Positions 53,790 through 62,600 of a DNA stretch of 64,000 nucleotides are shown piece after piece (position 1 is the stretch's first letter; every line of letters starts with the position of its first letter). Below the pieces are notes generated by a model. The model had not been told where the DNA came from, did no database searches, and was given only the letters and a program-made list of their open reading frames with translations. Source of the stretch: Spirochaetota bacterium (GTDB taxonomy: Bacteria > Spirochaetota > UBA4802 > JAKQUI01); NCBI GenBank assembly GCA_029562645.1, contig JAKQUI010000033.1:123146-187145 (forward strand). Direction: 5' to 3'. Position numbers and translations under genes: made by a program.

Positions 53790-55145
53790 ATGGAACACAA
53801 CACCCGCACGCCCCTGATGAAACCGGAGTGGCTCGCCACGATCCACCGCATGCGCAAGCATCCCGACGCGCCGCGCTGGAACATCGAGATCGGCGACCGG
53901 CTCACCGCGGAAGACCTCGCCTATGCGAAATCGTTCGGGGAAACCCTCGCGGCCGACCGCGCCCGTCCCGCCTCCTCGCCGACCGACGATATCGTCGCGT
54001 GGATCGAGGAGCGCCGGGAGCGCGTCCCGTACTTCGCCCGCGTCCTCGACGGCATTGACGCGAGGCGCGATTTCGGCGCGATACCGCGCATGACGCGGCG
54101 CGACCTTCAGCGCAATCTTGATTCGATCGTCCCGCCGGACGAGCCCCTCGACCGGCTCATCGTGAACCCCACCGCCGGCACCACCGGCGAGCCCATCCTC
54201 GCGCCCAACCATCCGCGCGCCATCGGTTGCTACGACCCGCTCATTCAGTTCTGCCTGCGGCGGCACGGCGTGCGCGCGCGCTACGACCACACGGTGATCG
54301 CCGCGATCCAGGCATGTTTCCAGAAGAGCACCATCGTCTATACCGCCGTGCACTCCTTCCTCGACGGGGCGGGCTTCGCGAAGATAAATCTCGATCCGTC
54401 CGCGTGGCCGCGCCCCGACAGCGCCGCGCGGTATGTGCGCGACATGGCGCCGGTCTTTATCTCCGGCGACCCCATCGCCTTCATGGAGATGCTCAGACTC
54501 GGCGTCGAGTATCGGCCGCAGGCGCTCCTTTCCTGCGCGCTCGCGCTGACCGGCGATCTCCGCGCGCGCCTCGAGTCGGCCTACGGATGCCCCGTGGTGG
54601 ATTTCTACTCGCTCAACGAGACCGGCCCCCTGGCCTATTCGTCGCCGGAGCGGCCGGGGTGTTTTCACGTCCTCCCCCACGACATCCATCTCGAGATATG
54701 CGATGATGCGGGCCTCCCGGTCCCCGACGGAGCCGTCGGCGAGATCTGCATGACCGGCGGGCGGAACCCCTTCCTGCCGCTGTTGCGCTATCGGACCGGC
54801 GACACCGGGCGCTTCGTGTCGCGTAACGGCACCGCGGGCGACCCGTCGCCGCTCATCGAGCTTTGCGACTGCCGCATGCCGGTGCTGTTTTCGACGCCGG
54901 ACGGACGGTCGATCAACCCCATCGACATCGCGCGCATTATCCGTTCGCACCCCGTGGAATCGTTCCAGTGCGTGCAAGCATCGGACCTCGCCGTCACGGT
55001 GCGGCTCCCACGCGCGTCGGGCGCGCACTTCGGCGAAGAGATCTCCCGCCGCATTGCCGATTTATTCGGCGGCACGGTCGCGGTTCGCCATACCGCGCTC
55101 GTCGTCCATTCTGAGGAAAAAATCATCCCCTTCATAAAAGAGTGA
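53790..55145 (+). CDS. PaaK-like acyl-CoA ligase / adenylate-forming enzyme
   Basis: A 451-residue member of the phenylacetate-CoA ligase/CapK-like group. The ATP loop is NPTAGTTGEPIL (about residue 128). Other landmarks are VVDFYSLNETGPLAY (about 270) and the hinge region PLLRYRTGDTG (about 330). It should activate a carboxylic acid as the adenylate and pass it to CoA or a carrier. The substrate is unknown. TTGACA (53751-53756) with GACAAT after 18 bp may be its promoter; ATG at 53724 is a longer start. A MaoC-like gene follows. Confidence 0.8.
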   Translation: MEHNTRTPLMKPEWLATIHRMRKHPDAPRWNIEIGDRLTAEDLAYAKSFGETLAADRARPASSPTDDIVAWIEERRERVPYFARVLDGIDARRDFGAIPRMTRRDLQRNLDSIVPPDEPLDRLIVNPTAGTTGEPILAPNHPRAIGCYDPLIQFCLRRHGVRARYDHTVIAAIQACFQKSTIVYTAVHSFLDGAGFAKINLDPSAWPRPDSAARYVRDMAPVFISGDPIAFMEMLRLGVEYRPQALLSCALALTGDLRARLESAYGCPVVDFYSLNETGPLAYSSPERPGCFHVLPHDIHLEICDDAGLPVPDGAVGEICMTGGRNPFLPLLRYRTGDTGRFVSRNGTAGDPSPLIELCDCRMPVLFSTPDGRSINPIDIARIIRSHPVESFQCVQASDLAVTVRLPRASGAHFGEEISRRIADLFGGTVAVRHTALVVHSEEKIIPFIKE

Positions 55146-55223
55146 TTGTCTTTTCGCGCCTTCGCGATATGAGCGGTCAGGCACGCATCGCGTGCATCGA
55201 CAATCGACCAGGGACAGCGACAC

Positions 55224-55706
55224 ATGACGTCTTGGAGACAACAGGCGACCGAGGGGATCGCCCCAGGCATGACGGTCCGCTTTTCACGTACATTCACGCA
55301 GGAGGAGACGAACACCTTCGGCGACATCACGCGCGACTACAATCCCGTGCACTACGATGAACGCTTCGCGAAGCAGAAGGGATTTACGGACCTCATCTGC
55401 CACGGGCTGCTCGTGGGCGGCATGGTGTGCGAGCTGGGCGGACAGGTGGGCTGGCTGGCCACCGGCATGAAGTTCCTCTTTAAACGACCGGTATACTTCG
55501 GGGATACCGTCACCTGCGAAATAACCGTGCGCACCGTGGACGAGAACGGCTTCGCCGTGGCCGACGCGCGCTTCACGAACCAATCGGGCGACGAGGTGCT
55601 CGAGGCGAAGATCTCCGGGCTCGTGCCCGCCGCCCAGGACCGCGCACTCCTCGCGACCATGATCTCCGAGGGCGATCCGACAAACAAGATCGCCGGCGAG
55701 CGCTAG
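55224..55706 (+). CDS. MaoC-like hotdog dehydratase
   Basis: A 160-residue hotdog-fold protein of the MaoC/PhaJ kind, which hydrates enoyl-CoA. The catalytic motif DYNPVHYDE (Asp-x4-His, about residue 39) and the following GFTDLICHGLLVGG are intact. Its neighbour upstream is an acyl-activating enzyme, so both may handle the same acyl-CoA; this is an inference. It precedes pnuC by 5 nt. Confidence 0.88.
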   Translation: MTSWRQQATEGIAPGMTVRFSRTFTQEETNTFGDITRDYNPVHYDERFAKQKGFTDLICHGLLVGGMVCELGGQVGWLATGMKFLFKRPVYFGDTVTCEITVRTVDENGFAVADARFTNQSGDEVLEAKISGLVPAAQDRALLATMISEGDPTNKIAGER

Positions 55707-55711
55707 GCGGG

Positions 55712-56386
55712 ATGCAGGCCCTCTTCGACATCACTCACACGCTCTTCACCGCCTGGGGCTACAAGGTTTCTCCGCTCGAGCTCCTAGGGACGTCCACCGG
55801 CCTGGCCTGCGTGTGGCTCACGGCGCGGGAAAAGGTCCTCTGCTGGCCGGTGGGGATCGCCAATATCGTTTTTTTCTTTGTTCTCTTCTACCAGCACCGC
55901 CTGTACTCGGACATGTTTCTCCAGGTGTACTTTCTCGCGACGAGCCTGTACGGCTGGTGGAAGTGGACGCACCCCGCTCCGGCCGAGGAGAACCGCCGCC
56001 ACGAGCTTCGCATAACGCGACTGCGCGCCGGGCGCCTCGCGCTCATCGCCGCCGGGTGCGCGATCGCGGTGGCCGCCCTCGGGACGCTGGTGGGACGGCT
56101 TCACGCGATCGTCCCTGCGGTTTTTCCGGAACCGGCCGCCTTCCCCTACGCCGACACGGCCGTGGCCGTCGCGAGCGTCGCGGCGCAGTTCATCATGGCG
56201 CGCAAGAAGATCGAGTGCTGGCTGTTCTGGATCGGCGTGGACATACTCGCCACCGCGATCTACTTCCTCAAGGGCATCAACCTGCTCGCGATCGAGTACG
56301 CGGTCTTCGGCTGTATCGCGCTCTACGGCTTCCTGGGTTGGCGGCGTGAGATGCGATCGTACGAAACCGAGGGAGCGCCGGCGTGA
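55712..56386 (+). CDS. pnuC: Nicotinamide (riboside) transporter PnuC
   Basis: A 224-residue membrane protein with seven likely helices. PnuC facilitates entry of nicotinamide riboside. The signature TSLYGWWKWTH (about 83-93) and the later EYAVFGCIALYGFLGWRR fit the family. It overlaps the NadR-like gene (GTGA at 56383-56386), whose product traps the vitamin by phosphorylation. The pair is a classic NAD salvage unit. Confidence 0.93.
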   Translation: MQALFDITHTLFTAWGYKVSPLELLGTSTGLACVWLTAREKVLCWPVGIANIVFFFVLFYQHRLYSDMFLQVYFLATSLYGWWKWTHPAPAEENRRHELRITRLRAGRLALIAAGCAIAVAALGTLVGRLHAIVPAVFPEPAAFPYADTAVAVASVAAQFIMARKKIECWLFWIGVDILATAIYFLKGINLLAIEYAVFGCIALYGFLGWRREMRSYETEGAPA

Positions 56387-57384
56387 TCGAACATATCGGG
56401 ATCGTCATCGGCAAGTTCATGCCGCTCCATGCGGGGCACATCGCGCTGATCCGTTTCGCGGCGGAGCGCTGTACGCGGGTACTCATCTCAGTGGACGGAC
56501 AGCCCGACCACCCCATCCCCGTCGACACCCGCGCGGAGTGGATCCGAAAGACCTTTGCGGACGACCCGCGCATCGAGGTCCATGCCACCGACGAGCCCCT
56601 CCCGGACGATCCGGTCCCCTCGCGCGCGGTGTCATCGATCTGGGCGGAGTATTTGAAACGAAGGTTCCCGCAGGCAACGGCCATCGTCTCATCAGAAACA
56701 TACGGCGACTACGTGGCCGAATACATGGGGATCTCGCATATTCCGTTCGATCCGGACCGCGCCGCGAATCCCGTATCCGGCACCGCCGTCCGCGAGCACC
56801 CCTTCCGCCATTGGCACCTGATCGCACCCGCGGCGCGATCATACTTCGCACAACGGGTGTGCATCTACGGGCCCGAGAGCACCGGAAAGAGCGTGATGAC
56901 GGAATACCTCGCGCGCCGTTTCAAGACGACATTCGTGCCGGAGATGGCGCGCGAGCTCCTCGCCGAGCGCGGCGTCGCCGGCCTCGTGCGCGAGGACTTC
57001 GCGGCCATCGGCGAGCTCCACGCGCGCGATATCCTCCGCCGGACGCCCGAGGCGAACCGGATCCTCTTCGTGGACACCGACCACATCACCACGAAAATCT
57101 ACGCGCGGCACTACTTCGATTTCACGCCGGACTTCCCCGCATGGATCGAGGAGGCGAACCGGTACGGACTCTACCTGTTCCTCGACATCGACGTTCCGTG
57201 GATTGAGGACCCGCAGCGGGACTCCTGGCACTGCCGCGAGGAACATCGCGCGCTCTTTCTCGGCGAGCTCGAGCGCGCGCATCTTCCGCATGTCGTCATC
57301 AGCGGATCCTGGGAGGAGCGCAACCGGAAGGCGGTCGCGGCCGTGCTTGAGCGATGGCCGGATATGGAATTCAACGGGAGCTAG
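56383..57384 (+). CDS. nadR: NadR-like NMN adenylyltransferase / ribosylnicotinamide kinase
   Basis: A 333-residue two-domain enzyme. The N-terminal nucleotidyltransferase has GKFMPLHAGHIALI (residues 11-24, HxGH). The C-terminal kinase has the P-loop YGPESTGKSVM (about 166). It phosphorylates nicotinamide riboside to NMN and joins NMN to AMP, giving NAD. There is no N-terminal HTH as in E. coli NadR, so it is not a repressor. The start is GTG in overlap with pnuC. Confidence 0.93.
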   Translation: MIEHIGIVIGKFMPLHAGHIALIRFAAERCTRVLISVDGQPDHPIPVDTRAEWIRKTFADDPRIEVHATDEPLPDDPVPSRAVSSIWAEYLKRRFPQATAIVSSETYGDYVAEYMGISHIPFDPDRAANPVSGTAVREHPFRHWHLIAPAARSYFAQRVCIYGPESTGKSVMTEYLARRFKTTFVPEMARELLAERGVAGLVREDFAAIGELHARDILRRTPEANRILFVDTDHITTKIYARHYFDFTPDFPAWIEEANRYGLYLFLDIDVPWIEDPQRDSWHCREEHRALFLGELERAHLPHVVISGSWEERNRKAVAAVLERWPDMEFNGS

Positions 57385-57406
57385 CTTTCCTTTGCGAGTG
57401 ATGCGG

Positions 57407-57853
57407 TTATTCGCGCTGTTTCCGGGTTTTTTCGGGGGAATGTTTTGTTGGGTTCCAGGTTATAATCCATCGAAACATCATTCCCTGGTTTAAAAATGAA
57501 AGATCGTGTGAACAGAAGCAATAGTTATCACCCTCTTCCCCATCATCAAGAAAACCCATCGCCGCATACGCCAGAAGCAATGACACCGACATCTTATACA
57601 CCTTCCGCAAATCCGTAAAAAACTCATACTCCGCCCGAGCGAACCGCACATGGACGACATGCCACTCGCCGCGACCAACGCTTTTCTGGTAGCGCACGGC
57701 GGTCCCGGTCTTCATGAGCACAGCGCCCGCCTGCATGGCCCGCCTGAGAAGCCTGACGATCGCATCATTCCGGGACATCCCCCGTTTTGCCCGAATTTCA
57801 TTGATTCGCTCCAGGGTATCGCCGAACATGCACACCGTAGTGGAAATCGCCAC
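57407..57853 (-). CDS. Ribbon-helix-helix-like DNA-binding protein
   Basis: A 148-residue protein. Residues 3-42 (STTVCMFGDTLERINEIRA then GMSRNDAIVRLLRRAM) fit a ribbon-helix-helix fold. A second domain (about 52-105) begins VRYQKSVGRGEWHVVHVRF and has a helix KVYKMSVSLLLAYAAMGFL. The C-terminal 35 residues are unlike the rest. The local base composition is more AT-rich than the neighbours, which may mean recent arrival. It probably regulates its own gene. GGAGG lies just upstream of the ATG. Confidence 0.65.
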   Translation of the reverse strand: MAISTTVCMFGDTLERINEIRAKRGMSRNDAIVRLLRRAMQAGAVLMKTGTAVRYQKSVGRGEWHVVHVRFARAEYEFFTDLRKVYKMSVSLLLAYAAMGFLDDGEEGDNYCFCSHDLSFLNQGMMFRWIITWNPTKHSPEKTRKQRE

Positions 57854-57869
57854 GCCCGCCTCCTCGCGT

Positions 57870-57884
57870 CATATATGTATATAC
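57870..57884. promoter_or_regulatory. Double palindrome upstream of the RHH gene
   Basis: Two perfect 8-bp palindromes, CATATATG (57870-57877) and GTATATAC (57877-57884), share one G and lie 17 nt upstream of the ribbon-helix-helix gene start. Ribbon-helix-helix dimers bind short tandem sites, so this may be its operator and -10 region. Confidence 0.4.
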
Positions 57885-58014
57885 GCGCCGCACAGACGAG
57901 TGTTTGATGTTTTTCCTGCATGGACCCGTTTTCTTATGGAAAAAATTCCGATCGTCATTACACAGGAGCAAATACGCTCGAAACATCAGCAGCCACAGGA
58001 AGGAGAATACCGCC

Positions 58015-58674
58015 ATGATGCACGCACACATCGCCGTCGGGATGGCCGCAAAGCGAATCGCGCCGCGCGTATCGCTGGGGACGCTCATCTTCGCCGGGAT
58101 TTTCGCCGATCTCCTCCTCAGCGTTCTCCTGCTTGCCGGTGTCGAGCATCTGCGGATCGCCCCGGGATTCACCGCCGTCGTCCCGATGGACCTGTACGAC
58201 TACCCCTACTCCCACGGCCTTCTTCACTCGATGGTCTGGTCGATTCTGCTTGGCGTCGGCTATTTCGCCTGGAAGCGAGACGTGCGCGGATCGATCGTCG
58301 TCGCCCTCGTCGCGGCAAGCCACTGGGTCTTCGACTTCATCAGCCACATTCCCGATTTGCCGCTCGCGCCGGGCTATGGCGCACGTTACGGGCTGGGGCT
58401 CTGGGAGCATTACGCCGCCACGCACATCGTGGAAGGCGCGCTTTTCATTGGCGGATTCGCGCTGTATTTGAAGACGACGCGGCCATTGGACCGGATCGGC
58501 CGGTATGCGCTTGCGGGATTGTTCACGGCGCTGTGCGTGATGATGATGGGAAGCCTCGCAGGAAGCGTGCCGCCCAGCGCGACGGTAATGGCGTTCACGA
58601 CGCTATTGCAGCTTCTCCTGGTCGCGCTCGCCGCGTGGGGGGACCGGCATCGGGAGATGAGGGTCCCGGCGTGA
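58015..58674 (+). CDS. YdjM-like membrane metal-dependent hydrolase
   Basis: A 219-residue membrane protein with about six helices. It has the YdjM-like pattern of His/Asp residues: MHAHIAVGMAAKR at the start, SHGLLHSM (about 72) and ASHWVFDFISHIPD (about 101-114), which may form a metal site. Some relatives are DNA-damage-induced inner-membrane proteins; the role is unknown. The first of two adjacent ATGs (58015) follows AGGAAGGAGAATACCGCC. Confidence 0.72.
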   Translation: MMHAHIAVGMAAKRIAPRVSLGTLIFAGIFADLLLSVLLLAGVEHLRIAPGFTAVVPMDLYDYPYSHGLLHSMVWSILLGVGYFAWKRDVRGSIVVALVAASHWVFDFISHIPDLPLAPGYGARYGLGLWEHYAATHIVEGALFIGGFALYLKTTRPLDRIGRYALAGLFTALCVMMMGSLAGSVPPSATVMAFTTLLQLLLVALAAWGDRHREMRVPA

Positions 58675-58942
58675 GACGAGTGACATGGATGGTGCGTTCC
58701 GCTCGACTCAACAGTTCGCGAGAACGCACACCGCCGTCACAAATGGCAGAGTCGCCGCACAAGCCGCTGGATTGAGAACATAGAGAAAGTGCTATCGCAA
58801 CAAGAAGATAATACCGCTATCGCGAACGGCCCACGAACTGCGCTGCGGTGACCGCGAGGCCGGGAAATCGCGAAACCAGTGCACGGTCTCCAGTAAAGCA
58901 CATAACGCCCCGGCGCATCCTGCAGCCACGCACGCGTCACAA

Positions 58943-59482
58943 TCACTCGCAACTCTGGTCCACGCGTTCGAGCCGCGACACGTCGAATCCCTGGGACCTC
59001 GCGAGCGCAACGAGCGAATCATACAGCGTTGCGTCCATCGTTTTACTTCGCGAAAGGATCCAGAGGTAGTCCGGCGACGGGCCCGCGACGACGGCATAGC
59101 GATAGCCGGCTCCATCCAACCCGATGATCCAGTAGTTGCCGCGGAAGGGCCAGAAGAACTGCACCAGGATCTTGCCGGGCTCGGCCGGATCGGGCACCCA
59201 GGCCTTCGCGCGCGCCTCCTTGCGCTGCGACCGGTCGCGTTCCAGACGCCCGGCGTTCACCACCGCGATGGCGCCGTCGGGATTGATCGTGTAGGTCGCG
59301 GTGACGCATACGAGGCCCTTCTCGAACGAGTGCGGGAAGCGCGCGATCTCGTACCAGGTCCCGGCGTAGCGCGCGAGATCCACGTTTTTCACGACCGTGG
59401 GGCTGAGGCGCTTCCCGGAACAGGCCGCAGCCGAGATGCACACGAAAAACATCAACACAAGAAAACGTCCACAACATCGCAT
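58943..59482 (-). CDS. blc: Blc-type bacterial lipocalin
   Basis: A 179-residue lipoprotein with signal and lipobox ending SAAAC (Cys21). The lipocalin GxW motif is DLARYAGTWYEIARFP (about residues 35-50), followed by beta-barrel strands and YAVVAGPSPDYLWILSR, the classic Blc segment. Blc proteins bind lipids or lysophospholipids at the outer membrane and are often stress-induced. GAGGGGGGGAT precedes the ATG. The 268 nt between this gene and the YdjM-like gene (58675-58942) hold nothing I can support. Confidence 0.93.
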   Translation of the reverse strand: MRCCGRFLVLMFFVCISAAACSGKRLSPTVVKNVDLARYAGTWYEIARFPHSFEKGLVCVTATYTINPDGAIAVVNAGRLERDRSQRKEARAKAWVPDPAEPGKILVQFFWPFRGNYWIIGLDGAGYRYAVVAGPSPDYLWILSRSKTMDATLYDSLVALARSQGFDVSRLERVDQSCE

Positions 59483-59609
59483 ATCCCCCCCTCAGCACCC
59501 AGCAGTTGTTGCGGAGCATCGACCGCACCCGTTACCCCGCCGGCACTATTGATAGCGCAACCGTCTGCATTTCGCAACACGATTTTTACCCGTCGCCGAC
59601 GATATTGGC

Positions 59610-59639
59610 TTGATTTCCGACCAGCTGGATTAATACTAT
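59610..59639 (+). promoter_or_regulatory. Predicted promoter of the giant kinase gene
   Basis: TTGATT (59610-59615), 18-bp spacer, TACTAT (59634-59639). The start codon at 59657 lies about 10 nt beyond the predicted transcription start, so the leader would be very short. Confidence 0.4.
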
Positions 59640-59656
59640 GACAGAGCGCGAGCGCA

Positions 59657-62600
59657 ATGAACCTGGACCATGCAATAATCTCGAACAAATACCGCATCAC
59701 CGGGATGATCGGCGAGGGCGGCATCAGCGAGGTCTATCGGGCGGTCGATATCATCAGCGGCAATGACCGCATCGCCCTGAAAGTCCTCAAGAAGAACCGG
59801 ACCACAAGCCGCATCGAGGACGTGATCCGCTTCCAGGGTGAGGCCGCGATCGCCTCGCACCTCACGCACCCCCATATCGTTTCGGTGTTCGATGTGGGCT
59901 CGCTCAGCGGGCTCCATTACCTGTGCATGGAATTCATCGACGGCATGAGCCTGGCGGAGTTGCTGCGAAACGGCTCGACGTTTACACCCGCCGAGGCCGT
60001 GGACATCGTCGCGCAGGTCGCACGCGCGCTGGAGCACATCCACCGCAGCAAGATCATTCATCGAGACCTCAAGCCGGGCAACATCATGATCTCGCGCGAC
60101 GGGCCGGACGGCGCGCCGATTGCCAGAATCATCGACTTTGGCCTGGCGCAGATCAAGGAATTCGGCGCCATCACCGATCCGGACGAGATCGCTGGGACCT
60201 TCAGCTACATGTCCCCCGAACAAAGCGGCGTCATCAAGCGCCCGGTCGACGAGCGCAGCGACCTGTACTCGCTGGGGATCATCTTTTACCAGCTGCTGAC
60301 CCGCGCGCTCCCCTACGAGGGCGACAGCATCACCGCCCTGCTGCATCAGCACGTGGCCGCCGTCCCCCGTCCCCCCGTGTCGCTCAATCCCGATCTCCCC
60401 CGCGTATTGGACCGGATCGTCCTCAAGCTCATCGAGAAGGAGCCCGCGAACCGCTACCAGGGCGCGGAGGGGCTGCTGCGCGACCTGGAGGCCTACCGGC
60501 GCGGCGAGACCGACTTCACGGTGGGACAGCAGGACGCGCACGTAAAGCTCGATTTCCGCACCGCGCTGGTCGGCCGCGAGCGGGAGATGGCCCGCCTCTC
60601 CGCGCGGCTGGACAGCATGCTCCAGGGAAACGGCGGCGTCTGCCTCATCGGCGGCGGCGCCGGATCGGGAAAGACCCGAATCGCGGAGGAGGTCATGGAC
60701 CGTTTCGCGCAACGGCAGGGGATCGTCATCGGCGGCAAGTGCTTCTCCGGGGACGCCAAGACCCCGTACGGCCCGCTCCGCGACGCGCTGGGGGCGCTCG
60801 TGAAACAGTACGGAAAGCTTTCGCCCCATCGCCAGGCCGCGTTGCGGGAACAGCTGCGCGGGTCGACCGGCGAGCTGGGCGCCGTCATCGAATCCCTCAA
60901 CCCCCTCGTCCGGGAGATCCTCGGCGAGAGCCAGCCGCTGATCGCGCTGGAGCCCGAGCGCGAGAACCGCCGCTTCCTCACGGTGGCCGCGCGGTTCTTC
61001 CTAGCCCTGGGCGCGATCGACGGCGGCCTCATCCTGTTTCTCGACGACCTCCAGTGGGCCGACACGGGGACCTTCGCCGTGCTCTCCGAGATCGCCCAGG
61101 AGATCGCATCGCGGCCCGTGCTGGTGCTGGGCACCTATCGCGACAACGAGATTTCCGCGTCCCATCCGCTGCGCGCGCTCACGAAAAGCGCCCAGGACAA
61201 TCACCAGCCGCTCGACCATGTCCCCCTGGGGAATTTCGACAGCGAGACCCTCAACCGCTTTGTTGCCAGCCTCCTGCACATGCCGCCCGACGACACGCGG
61301 GAGATTCACGCCCACGTGCAGCGTCAGAGCGGGGGCAATCCGTTTTTCGCTATCGAGATCATCAAGCGGATGATCGACGATGGGAGCATCGCATTTCGCG
61401 AGATGCGATGGGTGCTGGTCCCGGAGCAGATCGCGCACACCCGCATCGCGGCGTCCATCATCGAGATCATCTTGCAGCGGATAACGCAGCTCACCTCGCG
61501 CGACATGACCATCCTCTCGTATGCGGCGCTCATCGGGCACACCTTCGACATGGACCTGCTCTTCCGGCTGCTGCCCGCCGATGGCACCGCCGAAATCGTC
61601 AGCGCCATCGACCGGGCGATCGAGCTGCGGCTGCTCGAGGAGGACAGCATCGTCAAGGGCGTCGTGCATTTCGTCCATGACCGGATTCGGGAGGCGTGCA
61701 CCGAGCGTATTGCCTCGGACGAACGGCGGCGGATCCACCTGGAAATCGCCCGCATACTCGAAGGCGACCGTGCGGACGAGCGCGATGAGCGCATCTTCGA
61801 GCTGGCCCATCACGTCATCGAGGGGGGCGACGACGAAAAAACGCTCGCCTACGCCGTCCCGGCCGGCGAGATGGCGAAAGACGAATACGCAAATGCTGAG
61901 GCGATCCGCTATTTCACGATCGCGCGGGACATCCTAGAGCGGCGCGGCCGGACGGGCGACGAGCGCTGGCGATTGTGCGTGACGCGCATCGGCGAGCTGC
62001 TGATCCTCACCGGGCAGCACGACGCGGCGATCGAGCAGCTCACGGGGCTACTGGAGCATCAGCACGCCATCCCGGAAAAGGCCCTCACCAACCGGCTGCT
62101 CGCTGATGCGTTTTTCAAAAAAGGCGACCTGGCCCGGTGCGAGATCTATGCGCACGATGGCCTCGCGCTCCTGGGCGAGCGCCTCCCTTTAGGCGTTACC
62201 GCCGTGGTGGCGGGCATCATCAAGGAGCTCGGCATCCGGGCGCTGCACCGCGCATTACCGCTTATATTTGTTCGTAAAAGCGAAAACCCACGCGGGAACT
62301 CGTATCGACAGATGCTCCCGTTCTTTAAAACGCTCGGCTGGAACTACTCGCTCAGCGATACGAAGAAGTATGCGCGACTCATCATGCGGGTGCTCAATCT
62401 GTGCGAGCGCCGGCTGGGCCCCTCCAAAGAGCTCGGCACGGCGCTGATGGGCTATGCGGGCATATTCATGTTCGCCGCGTGGTTCGACACCGCGCTCGCC
62501 CTGCACCGAAAGGCGGTCGCACTGGCGCGTCGATCGAACGACCTGTGGGGAACGGCGCAAACGCTCCAACTGACCGCCTATTGCCACAAGTGGAAGGGCG

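Noticed and set aside
58675-58942. Possible gene in the gap between the YdjM-like and lipocalin genes
   Set aside because: Short minus-strand frames there have no ribosome-binding site and no recognisable sequence; left as non-coding.
59636-60829. Long open frame of 397 codons on the minus strand
   Set aside because: It is the antisense shadow of the kinase gene, whose frame shows clear kinase motifs and stays open to the window end; the minus frame has no recognisable domain.
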